DNA of 38,113 bases from JAAYCB01 sp012744395 (GTDB lineage Bacteria; Planctomycetota; Planctomycetia; Pirellulales; Thermoguttaceae): contig JAQVNJ010000050.1 of assembly GCA_028703175.1 (NCBI GenBank), positions 1-38,113 on the forward strand, written 5' to 3'. How positions within the stretch are numbered: the first letter of the stretch is position 1; each line of letters begins with the position of its first letter. Made by a program: the position numbers and the translations under genes. Shown piece after piece: positions 16,036 to 23,715 of the stretch. The notes beneath the pieces are model-generated. The model made no database searches, had not been told where the DNA came from, and saw only the letters and a list, made by a program, of their open reading frames with translations.

Positions 16036-18252
16036 TCAGTCGGCGCCGGAGCGCCGGATTTGCCTGATCCATTTTGAAAGGACCTCGACCGCTTCGCGGT
16101 CGACGACGCTGGTCGCCAAGGGCGGCATCCGCCGCGAACCACGGGTGGAGATGCGGAGCAGCAGTTCGCTTTGCTCCGGCTCGCCCGGGGCGACGAGCAC
16201 CGCCCCCTCGGGTCCGACCTGGCCCTGGTTGGGCCGCTGGCCGACCAGGCTGGCCTGCTTCAGAGGCGTCTGGTATCGCAAGTCGGGCCGCCTGCCGGCG
16301 ATTCCGTCCGGACTGTGGCAGAAGGAGCAGTTCACATCGAGGTACGCCCGGGCGAGCGCCTCGGCGGCGTCCGAGCCGCCCCAGCGGGGAAACCTCTCCA
16401 GTTGTTCAACCGGCCTGGCCGGCCGATCCTCGAAGAGGCCCAGTTCAGCGAGGATTGTGATCTGGTTGCGGCCAGTCGGGCCGTCGTCGAGCTCGCGGTT
16501 CATCTGCCGCGTGTTCGGACCGAGGACAAAATCGGTCGCCTTCGTATGGCAGGCCATGCAGTCGGCGCTGCTGGGAAAATACCAGGACTGATCCACGGTC
16601 CCGCCGCCGGTCTTCACCTGGTATGCCCGCGTCAGGCCGTCCGTGTACAAATCCGCGTCGGTCTGCTCAGCGTTCCAGACGTACGTGTAGCCATGCCAGC
16701 CGTCCGGAGCATGCACGAGCAGGCGGGTTTCCAGCCGCTGCCGCCGGCGAGCATTCACGCGGTCGAGGTCCAGAAGGAAATGCTTGACGAGGACGGCGCC
16801 GACGGGGAAATGCCAGCTCTTTTTCTCGTCGAAGGTGACCTTCGCGCCTTGGGGCAAGACGATGAACCGCTCCTTGGCGGCGTGGTCGGACCACAAGGGC
16901 AGATTGACGTCGTAGGGAACCGCGCCGGGATGGAGTTGCATCTTTTCCGTCGAGGCGAACAGCCCGGTCTGCGAGAGCCGCTTGGGAAACGCGCTGCGAA
17001 CCGCTTCCAGGTCGGCACTGGTCGGGCGGAGCCGGTAGAGGCGGCCGTCGAAGGCGGTGATTATCATCTCGCCCCGGTCGTCTTCACCGAAAGCGCTGAT
17101 CGCCAGGCCGGTCCGCGCGACCTTGCGGTTTTCCGTGACCTTGCGGCCATCGTAGCGGAGGGTCCAGACCTGCCCGCTGACGTAATCGCCGTAGAAGTAG
17201 GCGCCTTGGTAGCCGGGCAATCGCGCGCCGCGGTAGACGAGGCCGCCGGTGATCGAAAGCCCTTCGCTGTGGTAATATTCGGCCAAGGGGTCGATCAGCG
17301 GCCCGCCGGTCCGCGGCGCGTCGGGCTCGAAGGGGTGGAGCCCTTCGCGGATTTTCCAGCCGTAGTTGCCGCCGCGGCGGATCAGGTCGACCTCTTCGTA
17401 GCGGTTCTGGCCGACGTCGCCGATCCACAGGTCGCCCGTTGCACGATCGAAGCTCATCCGCCAGACGTTCCTCAGGCCGTAGGCCCAGATTTCACCCCTG
17501 GCCTGGTCGCCGCGGTCGGCGAACGGATTATCTTTGGGAACAGCATATTCGAGGCCCGGGTCCTTGTGGTCGACGTCGATCCGCAGGATCGAGCCGAGGA
17601 GGGTCCGGAGGTTCTGCCCGTGGCCGTGCGGATCGTGGGCACTGCCGCCGTCGCCCAGACCGATGTAGAGGAATCCGTCGGGTCCGAAGCGAATGCAGCC
17701 GCCGTTGTGGTTGCTGTAGGGCTGTTCGATCCGCATCACCTTTTGTTCGGAACCGCGGTCGGCGCGATCCGGATCGCCAGCCAAGACGCGGAACCGGGAG
17801 ACGATCGACGCCCTCGGGCGGGTCGAGTAGTAGACGAAGAACTGGCCGTTGCCGCGGTAGTCGGGATGGAACGCCAGGCCGAGCAGGCCCTCTTCATTCC
17901 CTTCGCGCGAGACGACGTCGCGGATGTCGAGAAAGACCTGCGTCTCCGCCTGGTTCGGATCGTTCGGAAAGACGCGGACAATCCCTTCCTGCTCGACGAC
18001 GAACGCGCGGCCCGAGCCGTCGGGGGCGAACGTGAACTCCAGCGGCCGATTGAACGACAGGTGGGGGAATGCCGCTTCGGCCTCCAGCGGCATCGGGTCG
18101 GGTGAACCCATCAACCGCGAAGTGTCGATCGGTCCGAAACGAACCGGCGCTCCGCCCGCCGAGGGACTGACCGGGATGAGCAGTGCTGCGATCGACAGGG
18201 CGATCCCAGCGAAGCCGCGGACCCGGCTGTGGGCTGACTCGAGTATTGACAT
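16036..18252 (-). CDS. PQQ-dependent sugar dehydrogenase fused to diheme cytochrome c
   Basis: A 738-residue exported fusion. Residues 1-34 are a signal peptide. Residues about 65-410 form a six-bladed propeller of the glucose/sorbosone dehydrogenase type, with SNHNGGCIRFGPDG (His182 the likely catalytic base) and GLRNVWR (260-266). Residues 425-738 resemble the SO2930-type diheme cytochrome c, with heme sites CMACH (565-569) and CSFCH (642-646). Soluble PQQ dehydrogenases oxidise aldose sugars and pass electrons to cytochrome c; here donor and acceptor are joined. It starts 53 bp after the GHL10 gene, with an AAGGGGGAG ribosome site, and precedes the unknown Tat protein. Sugar substrate is unknown. 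PQQ genes are not in the window. Confidence 0.9.
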   Translation of the reverse strand: MSILESAHSRVRGFAGIALSIAALLIPVSPSAGGAPVRFGPIDTSRLMGSPDPMPLEAEAAFPHLSFNRPLEFTFAPDGSGRAFVVEQEGIVRVFPNDPNQAETQVFLDIRDVVSREGNEEGLLGLAFHPDYRGNGQFFVYYSTRPRASIVSRFRVLAGDPDRADRGSEQKVMRIEQPYSNHNGGCIRFGPDGFLYIGLGDGGSAHDPHGHGQNLRTLLGSILRIDVDHKDPGLEYAVPKDNPFADRGDQARGEIWAYGLRNVWRMSFDRATGDLWIGDVGQNRYEEVDLIRRGGNYGWKIREGLHPFEPDAPRTGGPLIDPLAEYYHSEGLSITGGLVYRGARLPGYQGAYFYGDYVSGQVWTLRYDGRKVTENRKVARTGLAISAFGEDDRGEMIITAFDGRLYRLRPTSADLEAVRSAFPKRLSQTGLFASTEKMQLHPGAVPYDVNLPLWSDHAAKERFIVLPQGAKVTFDEKKSWHFPVGAVLVKHFLLDLDRVNARRRQRLETRLLVHAPDGWHGYTYVWNAEQTDADLYTDGLTRAYQVKTGGGTVDQSWYFPSSADCMACHTKATDFVLGPNTRQMNRELDDGPTGRNQITILAELGLFEDRPARPVEQLERFPRWGGSDAAEALARAYLDVNCSFCHSPDGIAGRRPDLRYQTPLKQASLVGQRPNQGQVGPEGAVLVAPGEPEQSELLLRISTRGSRRMPPLATSVVDREAVEVLSKWIRQIRRSGAD

Positions 18253-18305
18253 CGCGCTCCCCCTTGTTCGGATGGTGTCGACTGCTCGCCACCAGGCCGG
18301 CGCGG

Positions 18306-20699
18306 CTATCGGGGCCTGGCCGGCGTGGCCGTCGCACCCAGCGATAGCCCCGGCAGCAGGTCGCGGGCCGTCGATTCACTCAGGTTGAAGATCGTGAAGC
18401 CGGCGGCGCCGAGTTGACGGGCGGCGAGAATCTGGCCGGCGACGCGATCGGCGGAAAGGCTGCTGCTTGAGGCGGTCGCCCCGATCCCCGGATACATCGG
18501 TATCCGCCCGCCGACCAGCGCGAGTTGACTCTCCACCAGGCCGCGAAAGCCGATGTCGCTCTCGGTGTAATCCATCGGGCAGACGAAGTCGAGCCAGCCC
18601 TGCTTGATCCACTCGGGCCAATCCTGGGCCACCGACTCGCGGCAGGATGGATAGGAGCCGAAGACAGCGGCGGAGATCTTCAGCCCGGGCCGCAGCCGTT
18701 TCCCCTCCTCGTGGACGGCGCGGACGAGGCGCGAAATCTGGTCGCAGCGCCACTGGCCGTAGGCCGCCTTGTGGCGGCCCGAGCGGCACTCGTCCGGCCA
18801 CTTCTCCACCTTCAGGCCGGTCTCGGCCTGGAATCGCTCGCGGCAGCCGTCGCAATAGCACGACTGGGAGCCGGGATAGCGGATGTAGTCGAAATGCAGG
18901 CCGTCGACGTCGTACTTCCTGGCGACTTCGATCATGCTGTCGACTTCCAGTCGGATGTTTTCCGGGTGCGACGGGCAGAGCCAGTTCCGCGGCTCGCCGC
19001 CGACGAAGACCTGGAGCCGCTCCTCGCCGCGGAGTTGTTCCACGAACGCGCCCGGCGCGCCGGACAGGTTGTAGTTCACCTTCCAGACGTGGACCTCTAG
19101 CCCGTGCTTCTTGGCGGCGGCCACGCACTGGGCGACCTGGTCGCCATGCTCCTTGAAGGTTTGGCTGCGGGGCAGCACGTCGCTGGGGTAATGCGCCCGG
19201 CCCGCCCAGAGCATGTTGGGCAGGACCATGTTGAAACCGGCCTCGGCCAGTTCCCGCGCGGTCCGGTCCCAGTCGCCCGGATAAGCGCCGGTGCCCGAGT
19301 GGTTCCACCACGCGCGGGCTTCGACCTCGGGGCTCGACTGGGCAAGCAGGTAGGCTCGGGCGAGGAGTTCCTGGCATCTGCGCGCGGCCTCGACCGACTT
19401 GAAATACGGCCCCGTCTTGAACAGGCGGCGGGCATTCGCGTCGGACTGCTGGGCCTCGGCCAGCGCGGCGAGCGCATCGGGCCGGGCGTGCTGCTTGACG
19501 TGGTCCGCAACCATCGCCAGGCTCTGGCAATGCCCCACGCGGCCCGATCGCTCGAGTTCCGCCTCGGCCATCTGCTGCCAGAGTCGCGGTTCGAGATGGC
19601 CCAGCACGGCGGCGAGCATCTGCCGCTTGGCCGACCGGTCGTCGCCGAGGAGGATGTGGGTGAAATACGCGCCGCGCTCGCTAAGCAGCAGAGCCGGCAG
19701 GTCGGCGGGCTTTCCTTCCTTGTCGTGCCAGCGGCCGATCACCCGGGCGCCGTGGTCGGCGGATTCCGCCGTGGTGATGTTCCACGAGGCTTGCCTGGCG
19801 GCGGGGGGAAGCCCCTCGATCTGGCCATCGAGGCGAATCTCCGCCAAGGTGCCCGGCTCCGGCTTGACGTATCGGCCCGGTTTGAACCCGAGCGCGCGGC
19901 CCAGCTCGTCGGGCAGGTTGTAGCAGGCGAACACCTTGCCGCCGCCTTCGACAAACCGCACCAGCGCGGCGACCGTCGCGCTCGACATCGCGGGATGGTG
20001 GGCGATGATCACAATCCGCCGGCGGCCAAGCGCCCCGGAAGGCAGCAGCGCGTCTTCGATCGCATCGGCGCCGAGGCCGAGCTCGTCGAGCATCGAGCCC
20101 ACCATTTCGGCCGTCGCCAGCCCGGCGCGGATTTCACGATTTTCCGGCGCGGTTGCGGCCGAGGGAATCAGGATCGCCACGTCGCTCCACCGCGCGGCCA
20201 GCCGGCGGAGGCGGATCACGGCGTCTTCGCCGCGGCCCCGCCAGCAGGCAATGCGGATTCCGTCGATTTTGTCCCAGCCGGCCGGCGTGCCCTCGATGCG
20301 AAAGCCCGCTTTGGAGAATCGCACGTTCTGCCAGCCCTCCTTGACCACGCCGCCGCTGCATCCATACCAACCCGAGCCACTGCGGAAGTAGAGCGTCAGG
20401 TGGGCACAGGCCTGCGGCGGATCGACGGCGATCTCCAGGTCGAACTGTCCCGGCGCCGCCAGGTCGAGCGACACAGACCGGTCGACCACGGCGCGCTCCA
20501 GGTTGGGGGAGGCGGCAAACGGCGCCTTGACCGTGACTATCGACCGGCCGCCCTCGATCGCAACGTCGACCGGAGACGTCGCCTCGGAGCCGATCCAGGC
20601 GGACCGGGCGCCGGCTTGCGTCGCGTAGGAAAAATCGTCGAGGACCTCTGCCCGCGGCATTGCCGAAAGCAGGGCGAGAAACATCGCAAGTTGGATCAT
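18306..20699 (-). CDS. Exported GHL10-type glycoside hydrolase-like protein
   Basis: A 797-residue protein with a short signal peptide (MIQLAMFLALLSAMPRA). Residues about 20-170 look like a beta-sandwich carbohydrate-binding module, residues 175-345 like a class I amidotransferase-like/trehalose-utilisation fold, and residues 465-790 match the GHL10 family (PF02638-like): WWNHSGTG, NMVLPNMLW, DGLHFDYIRYP and PMDYTE. GHL10 proteins are TIM-barrel relatives of glycoside hydrolases with poorly known substrates. ATG 20699 was chosen over an upstream in-frame ATG (20786) because it opens the signal peptide and has GGGAGA before it. It is first in the four-gene run 20699-13239. Confidence 0.85.
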   Translation of the reverse strand: MIQLAMFLALLSAMPRAEVLDDFSYATQAGARSAWIGSEATSPVDVAIEGGRSIVTVKAPFAASPNLERAVVDRSVSLDLAAPGQFDLEIAVDPPQACAHLTLYFRSGSGWYGCSGGVVKEGWQNVRFSKAGFRIEGTPAGWDKIDGIRIACWRGRGEDAVIRLRRLAARWSDVAILIPSAATAPENREIRAGLATAEMVGSMLDELGLGADAIEDALLPSGALGRRRIVIIAHHPAMSSATVAALVRFVEGGGKVFACYNLPDELGRALGFKPGRYVKPEPGTLAEIRLDGQIEGLPPAARQASWNITTAESADHGARVIGRWHDKEGKPADLPALLLSERGAYFTHILLGDDRSAKRQMLAAVLGHLEPRLWQQMAEAELERSGRVGHCQSLAMVADHVKQHARPDALAALAEAQQSDANARRLFKTGPYFKSVEAARRCQELLARAYLLAQSSPEVEARAWWNHSGTGAYPGDWDRTARELAEAGFNMVLPNMLWAGRAHYPSDVLPRSQTFKEHGDQVAQCVAAAKKHGLEVHVWKVNYNLSGAPGAFVEQLRGEERLQVFVGGEPRNWLCPSHPENIRLEVDSMIEVARKYDVDGLHFDYIRYPGSQSCYCDGCRERFQAETGLKVEKWPDECRSGRHKAAYGQWRCDQISRLVRAVHEEGKRLRPGLKISAAVFGSYPSCRESVAQDWPEWIKQGWLDFVCPMDYTESDIGFRGLVESQLALVGGRIPMYPGIGATASSSSLSADRVAGQILAARQLGAAGFTIFNLSESTARDLLPGLSLGATATPARPR

Positions 20700-21012
20700 G
20701 GCTGATCTCCCGGAGGAATCGAAGAAGCTGGCCAACCCGATCCCATTCTGCCAGGACCGGCCGCGCAAAGCCACACCCCGCGGCACGAATCCGTGAAACC
20801 CTCGAGAGACAGCGGGCTGGCCGGCGGGGTATACTGAAGGGCGATCAGTCGTCAGCGATCAGCGGTCAGCCGTCAGTTTTCGGTATTGCGGTGGGCCGCC
20901 GCTGCCGTGATGGCAATGTGGACGTTGACCTGAATTCTCGGCGTACCGACGATTCGGTGCCCGAGCGTAATGGCCCGCGTTGGACCACCCTACCGACTGC
21001 AATTCTTCTCAT
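20700..21012. other. Divergent intergenic region with repeat mosaic
   Basis: This gap separates the minus-strand GHL10 gene from the plus-strand asnB gene. It contains a TATACT element (20830-20835), a run of TCAGT/TCAGC-type short repeats at about 20840-20880, and a CCACCCTAC segment at 20984-20993 resembling the ends of the tandem repeat at 13002-13237. No gene is supported. Confidence 0.5.
20830..20835 (+). promoter_or_regulatory. Putative -10 element upstream of asnB
   Basis: TATACT (five of six matches to TATAAT) in a GGGTATACTGAAGG context, about 180 nt before asnB. No good -35 is seen. The same TATACT hexamer precedes the VOC gene at 35449, so the element may be a local preference. 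Confidence 0.3.
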
Positions 21013-22932
21013 ATGTGCGGAATCACCGGAGCCGTCTGGACAGACCCTGCCAAAGCGATCGGCGATGAGACGCTCCGGCGGATGATCGAGAGGCTGCGCC
21101 ATCGTGGGCCCGACGACGAGGGGACCTACGCCGCGCCGTTGTGCACGCGACCGGGCTATGGAACCGGCCCCGGGGTGGCGCTGGGCTTTCGCCGGCTTTC
21201 GATCATCGACCTTGCCGGAGGGCATCAGCCCCTGGCCAACGAAGACGGCACGGTCTGGATCGTTTTCAACGGCGAGATTTACAACTATCGGGAACTCCGC
21301 CGCCGCTTGGAGGGAGCCGGCCATCGATTCCGCACGCGGAGCGACACGGAGACGATCGTCCATCTCTATGAAGACGAAGGCCCCGGGCTGCTGCGCCACC
21401 TGAACGGCATGTTCGGGCTGGCGATCTGGGACAGCCGCCGCCAGCAGCTTCTGCTCGCCAGGGATCGCCTCGGGAAAAAGCCGCTGGTCTATCGCGACGA
21501 GCCCGGCCGGCTCCTGTTTGCCAGCGAACTGAAGAGCCTGCTCGAAGTGCCGGGACTGCCTCGGCGGATCGAGCCGGAGGCGCTCGATCAATACCTGGCC
21601 TACCAGTACGTTCCGCATCCCTTGACGATCCTCAACGGCTTCCGCAAGTTGCCGCCGGGCCATTATGCCCTCTGGCACGACGGCCAGTTGAGGGTCGAGA
21701 GTTACTGGCAACCGGACTTCAACCAGGAGGACGTGCGGCGGCCTGAAGACGATCGCGACCAGTTGCGGGCCCTGTTAAGCTCGGCGGTCGAGATGCGCCT
21801 GCAAAGCGAGGTGCCGCTCGGCGCGTTTCTCTCCGGCGGGGTGGATTCGACCGTGGTCGTCGGCCTGATGCAGCAGCTCAGCGGGCAGAAGGTGCGGACG
21901 TTTTCCATCGGCTTTCCCGTGGCCGAATACGACGAGACGCGCTACGCCCGGCTGGTCGCCGAGCGGTTCGGAACCGAGCATGAAGAATTCCGGGTCGAGC
22001 CCGACGCGCTCGGCATCCTGCCCAAACTGGTCTGGCACTACGACGAGCCGTTCGCCGACAGCTCGGCGATTCCCACCTGGTATGTTTCGCAGATGACGCG
22101 GCGGCGCGTGACGGTCGCCTTGACCGGCGACGGGGGAGACGAGCTGTTTGCCGGTTACCCGCGTTACCGGGCGGTGGCGCTCGCCCGGCATTTCGATCGG
22201 CTGCCGCGCCCGATCCGCTGTCTGGCGGCGGCGGAGCTTTGGCAGCGTCTGCCGGTCAGTCCCCGGCAGAAGTCGTTGCGCCGCCGCTTGAAGCGGTTTG
22301 CCGAGATGCTCAGCCTGCCCCACTGGCCGCGGTACCTCGGCTGGATTGCGATCTTCAACGAGGCGCGGCGGGCGGAGCTGTACCACGGCGATTTCATCGC
22401 CGCGCTGCCCAACGACGACCCGATCCGGTTCCTGCTCGACGCGGCCGCCCGATGCTCAAGCCGCGATCCGGTCACGGCGACGAGCCTGGTCGACCTGGTG
22501 ACCTACCTGCCCTGCGACCTGATGACGAAGGTCGACATTGCGTCGATGGCGCACGGGCTGGAGTGCCGGCAGCCGATGCTCGACTACCGGGTGGTGGAGC
22601 TGGCCGCGCGGATGCCGCTGGCGAGGAAATTCCGCCGCGGAAAAGGGAAGCGGATTCTCCTGGAGGCCTTCGACGACCTGATCCCCCGCGAGGTCGTCGA
22701 AAGGAAGAAGATGGGATTCGGCGTACCCCTGGATCATTGGTTTCGGGGTCCGCTGGCCGCATTCGCCCGCGAGGTCCTCTACGACCGCCGCACGCGCCAG
22801 CGCGGGCTGTTCGAGCCCGCGGCGGTCGAGAGCCTGCTGGAGTCGCACATCGCCGGCCAGTTCGACCATGCCTGCCGGCTCTGGTCGCTCCTGGTTCTCG
22901 AACTCTGGCAGCGGGAATGGCTCGATCGCTGA
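21013..22932 (+). CDS. asnB: Asparagine synthase (glutamine-hydrolyzing)
   Basis: A 639-residue class II amidotransferase. The start ATG 21013 is fixed by the catalytic Cys2 (MCGITG); an in-frame ATG at 20980 would bury it. Residues 2 to about 215 are the glutaminase domain, with RHRGPDDEG and NGEIYNYREL motifs; residues about 240-639 are the synthetase domain, with the ATP pyrophosphatase loop SGGVDST at 274-280 and a TGDGGDELFAGY segment. It converts aspartate and glutamine to asparagine in the cytoplasm. Relatives also occur in exopolysaccharide and exosortase loci, so a role in surface polymer or peptide amidation is possible, but no such partners are visible. No clear Shine-Dalgarno sequence precedes the start. 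It is monocistronic. Confidence 0.92.
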   Translation: MCGITGAVWTDPAKAIGDETLRRMIERLRHRGPDDEGTYAAPLCTRPGYGTGPGVALGFRRLSIIDLAGGHQPLANEDGTVWIVFNGEIYNYRELRRRLEGAGHRFRTRSDTETIVHLYEDEGPGLLRHLNGMFGLAIWDSRRQQLLLARDRLGKKPLVYRDEPGRLLFASELKSLLEVPGLPRRIEPEALDQYLAYQYVPHPLTILNGFRKLPPGHYALWHDGQLRVESYWQPDFNQEDVRRPEDDRDQLRALLSSAVEMRLQSEVPLGAFLSGGVDSTVVVGLMQQLSGQKVRTFSIGFPVAEYDETRYARLVAERFGTEHEEFRVEPDALGILPKLVWHYDEPFADSSAIPTWYVSQMTRRRVTVALTGDGGDELFAGYPRYRAVALARHFDRLPRPIRCLAAAELWQRLPVSPRQKSLRRRLKRFAEMLSLPHWPRYLGWIAIFNEARRAELYHGDFIAALPNDDPIRFLLDAAARCSSRDPVTATSLVDLVTYLPCDLMTKVDIASMAHGLECRQPMLDYRVVELAARMPLARKFRRGKGKRILLEAFDDLIPREVVERKKMGFGVPLDHWFRGPLAAFAREVLYDRRTRQRGLFEPAAVESLLESHIAGQFDHACRLWSLLVLELWQREWLDR

Positions 22933-23062
22933 CCGCCGTCGGCGGGCCGGCCTCCGCGGCGGCCGCCCGGAAGCATCCGCCCGGACGCATCCGCGTGTTA
23001 TCGCTTTGTACATTCGCCCTATTTACGCAGCGAGCCGCGCGGGGTCGCAGACTCCGCTCGCC

Positions 23063-23077
23063 GCAAGCTTCGCTTGC
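23063..23077. repeat. Short perfect hairpin
   Basis: GCAAGC, loop TTC, GCTTGC form a perfect six-base-pair stem in the 243-bp gap between asnB and the CsrA-like gene, where no other feature is seen. It could be a Rho-assisted end signal for either gene, or a small interspersed palindrome. Confidence 0.4.
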
Positions 23078-23175
23078 CCTTCCAGCCCGGGAGAGTTCGC
23101 GGGGCCGCCGAGCCAACCGCTCGGCCGCGCCCTTTCGACCGATTGTGTCGCTGGTCTTCCACGCGATTCACGTGA

Positions 23176-23331
23176 TCAAGTCGCCGCCGCGGCCTCTTCC
23201 TCTCTGTCGATCGATACACCGTCCGGGTGATCGATCCGCAGGCAGACTTCGTCTTCGCTGATTTCTTCCACGGTTATGGTGATGCTGTTGTCGATGACGA
23301 CACTTTCCTGCTCGCCCAGGACGAACTGCAT
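23176..23331 (-). CDS. Short divergent CsrA-like protein
   Basis: A 51-residue protein whose body follows CsrA: VVIDNSITITVEEI corresponds to the beta2-beta3 segment, EVCLRID to beta4, and GVSIDREE to the end of beta5, keeping Arg43 at the place of the RNA-binding Arg44 of E. coli CsrA. The N-terminal strand, MQFVLGEQES, lacks the Arg6-Arg7 pair and one residue of the usual MLxLTRRVGE start; the C-terminal helix is reduced to a poly-Ala tail. CsrA dimers bind GGA motifs in mRNA leaders; whether this one still binds is uncertain. ATG 23331 was chosen over the in-frame ATG at 23403 because a perfect GGAGG lies six bases before it. It is monocistronic with a strong promoter and a long leader. 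Family confidence is moderate. Confidence 0.72.
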   Translation of the reverse strand: MQFVLGEQESVVIDNSITITVEEISEDEVCLRIDHPDGVSIDREEEAAAAT

Positions 23332-23429
23332 GATTTCCTCCGGTCCCGCTTCACTGAACTGCGCGTGCAATGAGCGAATCCGTCTTGCCCGATCGGACCG
23401 CATATAAAAACGACCAACGACATCACGAC

Positions 23430-23456
23430 GGGCGTCCGCCTGGCCTTGCGGCGCCC
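23430..23456 (-). promoter_or_regulatory. Hairpin in CsrA-like gene leader
   Basis: Arms GGGCG-T-CCGC and GCGG-CGCCC give a nine-base-pair stem with one bulged base and an eight-base loop, about 100 nt before the start codon and inside the predicted leader. It may affect translation; no known riboswitch was recognised. Confidence 0.4.
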
Positions 23457-23490
23457 GCCGATTCGATCATCACGTGTCCCCCCACGCCAG

Positions 23491-23518
23491 ATTATCGGCA
23501 AGCGGCAGGGGTTGTCAA
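23491..23518 (-). promoter_or_regulatory. Sigma-70-like promoter of CsrA-like gene
   Basis: Minus-strand TTGACA (23513-23518, perfect -35) and GATAAT (23491-23496, five of six for -10) are separated by 16 bp. Transcription would start near 23484, leaving a leader of about 150 nt. It is the best promoter match seen in the window. Confidence 0.65.
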
Positions 23519-23715
23519 TGCGTGTTGAACCGGCGCTGCCGCTGGAGCGGCTGAAGGCGCTTCGCCGCGCGGCGCGGGCCGAACGCTGCGCTGGATCGCT
23601 TGCGAAATCTTCCCCACTGTGGTATGGCCGGCCGGTCGCCGCGGCATCGCTCCGGCGGGGAGAACGCGCGGCGCCCCGCCCTCGCCGGCGGTTTGTTTCA
23701 ACATGCCGCGGCGGA

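Larger units (their letters stand above)
23332..23715. other. Leader and promoter region of CsrA-like gene
   Basis: The interval separates the CsrA-like gene from the end of the heparinase-like gene. It contains the promoter at 23491-23518 and a leader of about 150 nt with an imperfect stem at 23430-23456 (GGGCG-T-CCGC paired with GCGG-CGCCC around an eight-base loop). No gene is supported in 23520-23715. Confidence 0.6.

Noticed and set aside
13993..18105. Plus-strand frames 13993-16077 and 16171-18105
   Set aside because: They are antisense to the enolase-like, unknown Tat and dehydrogenase genes, and show only arginine-, glycine- and alanine-rich filler.
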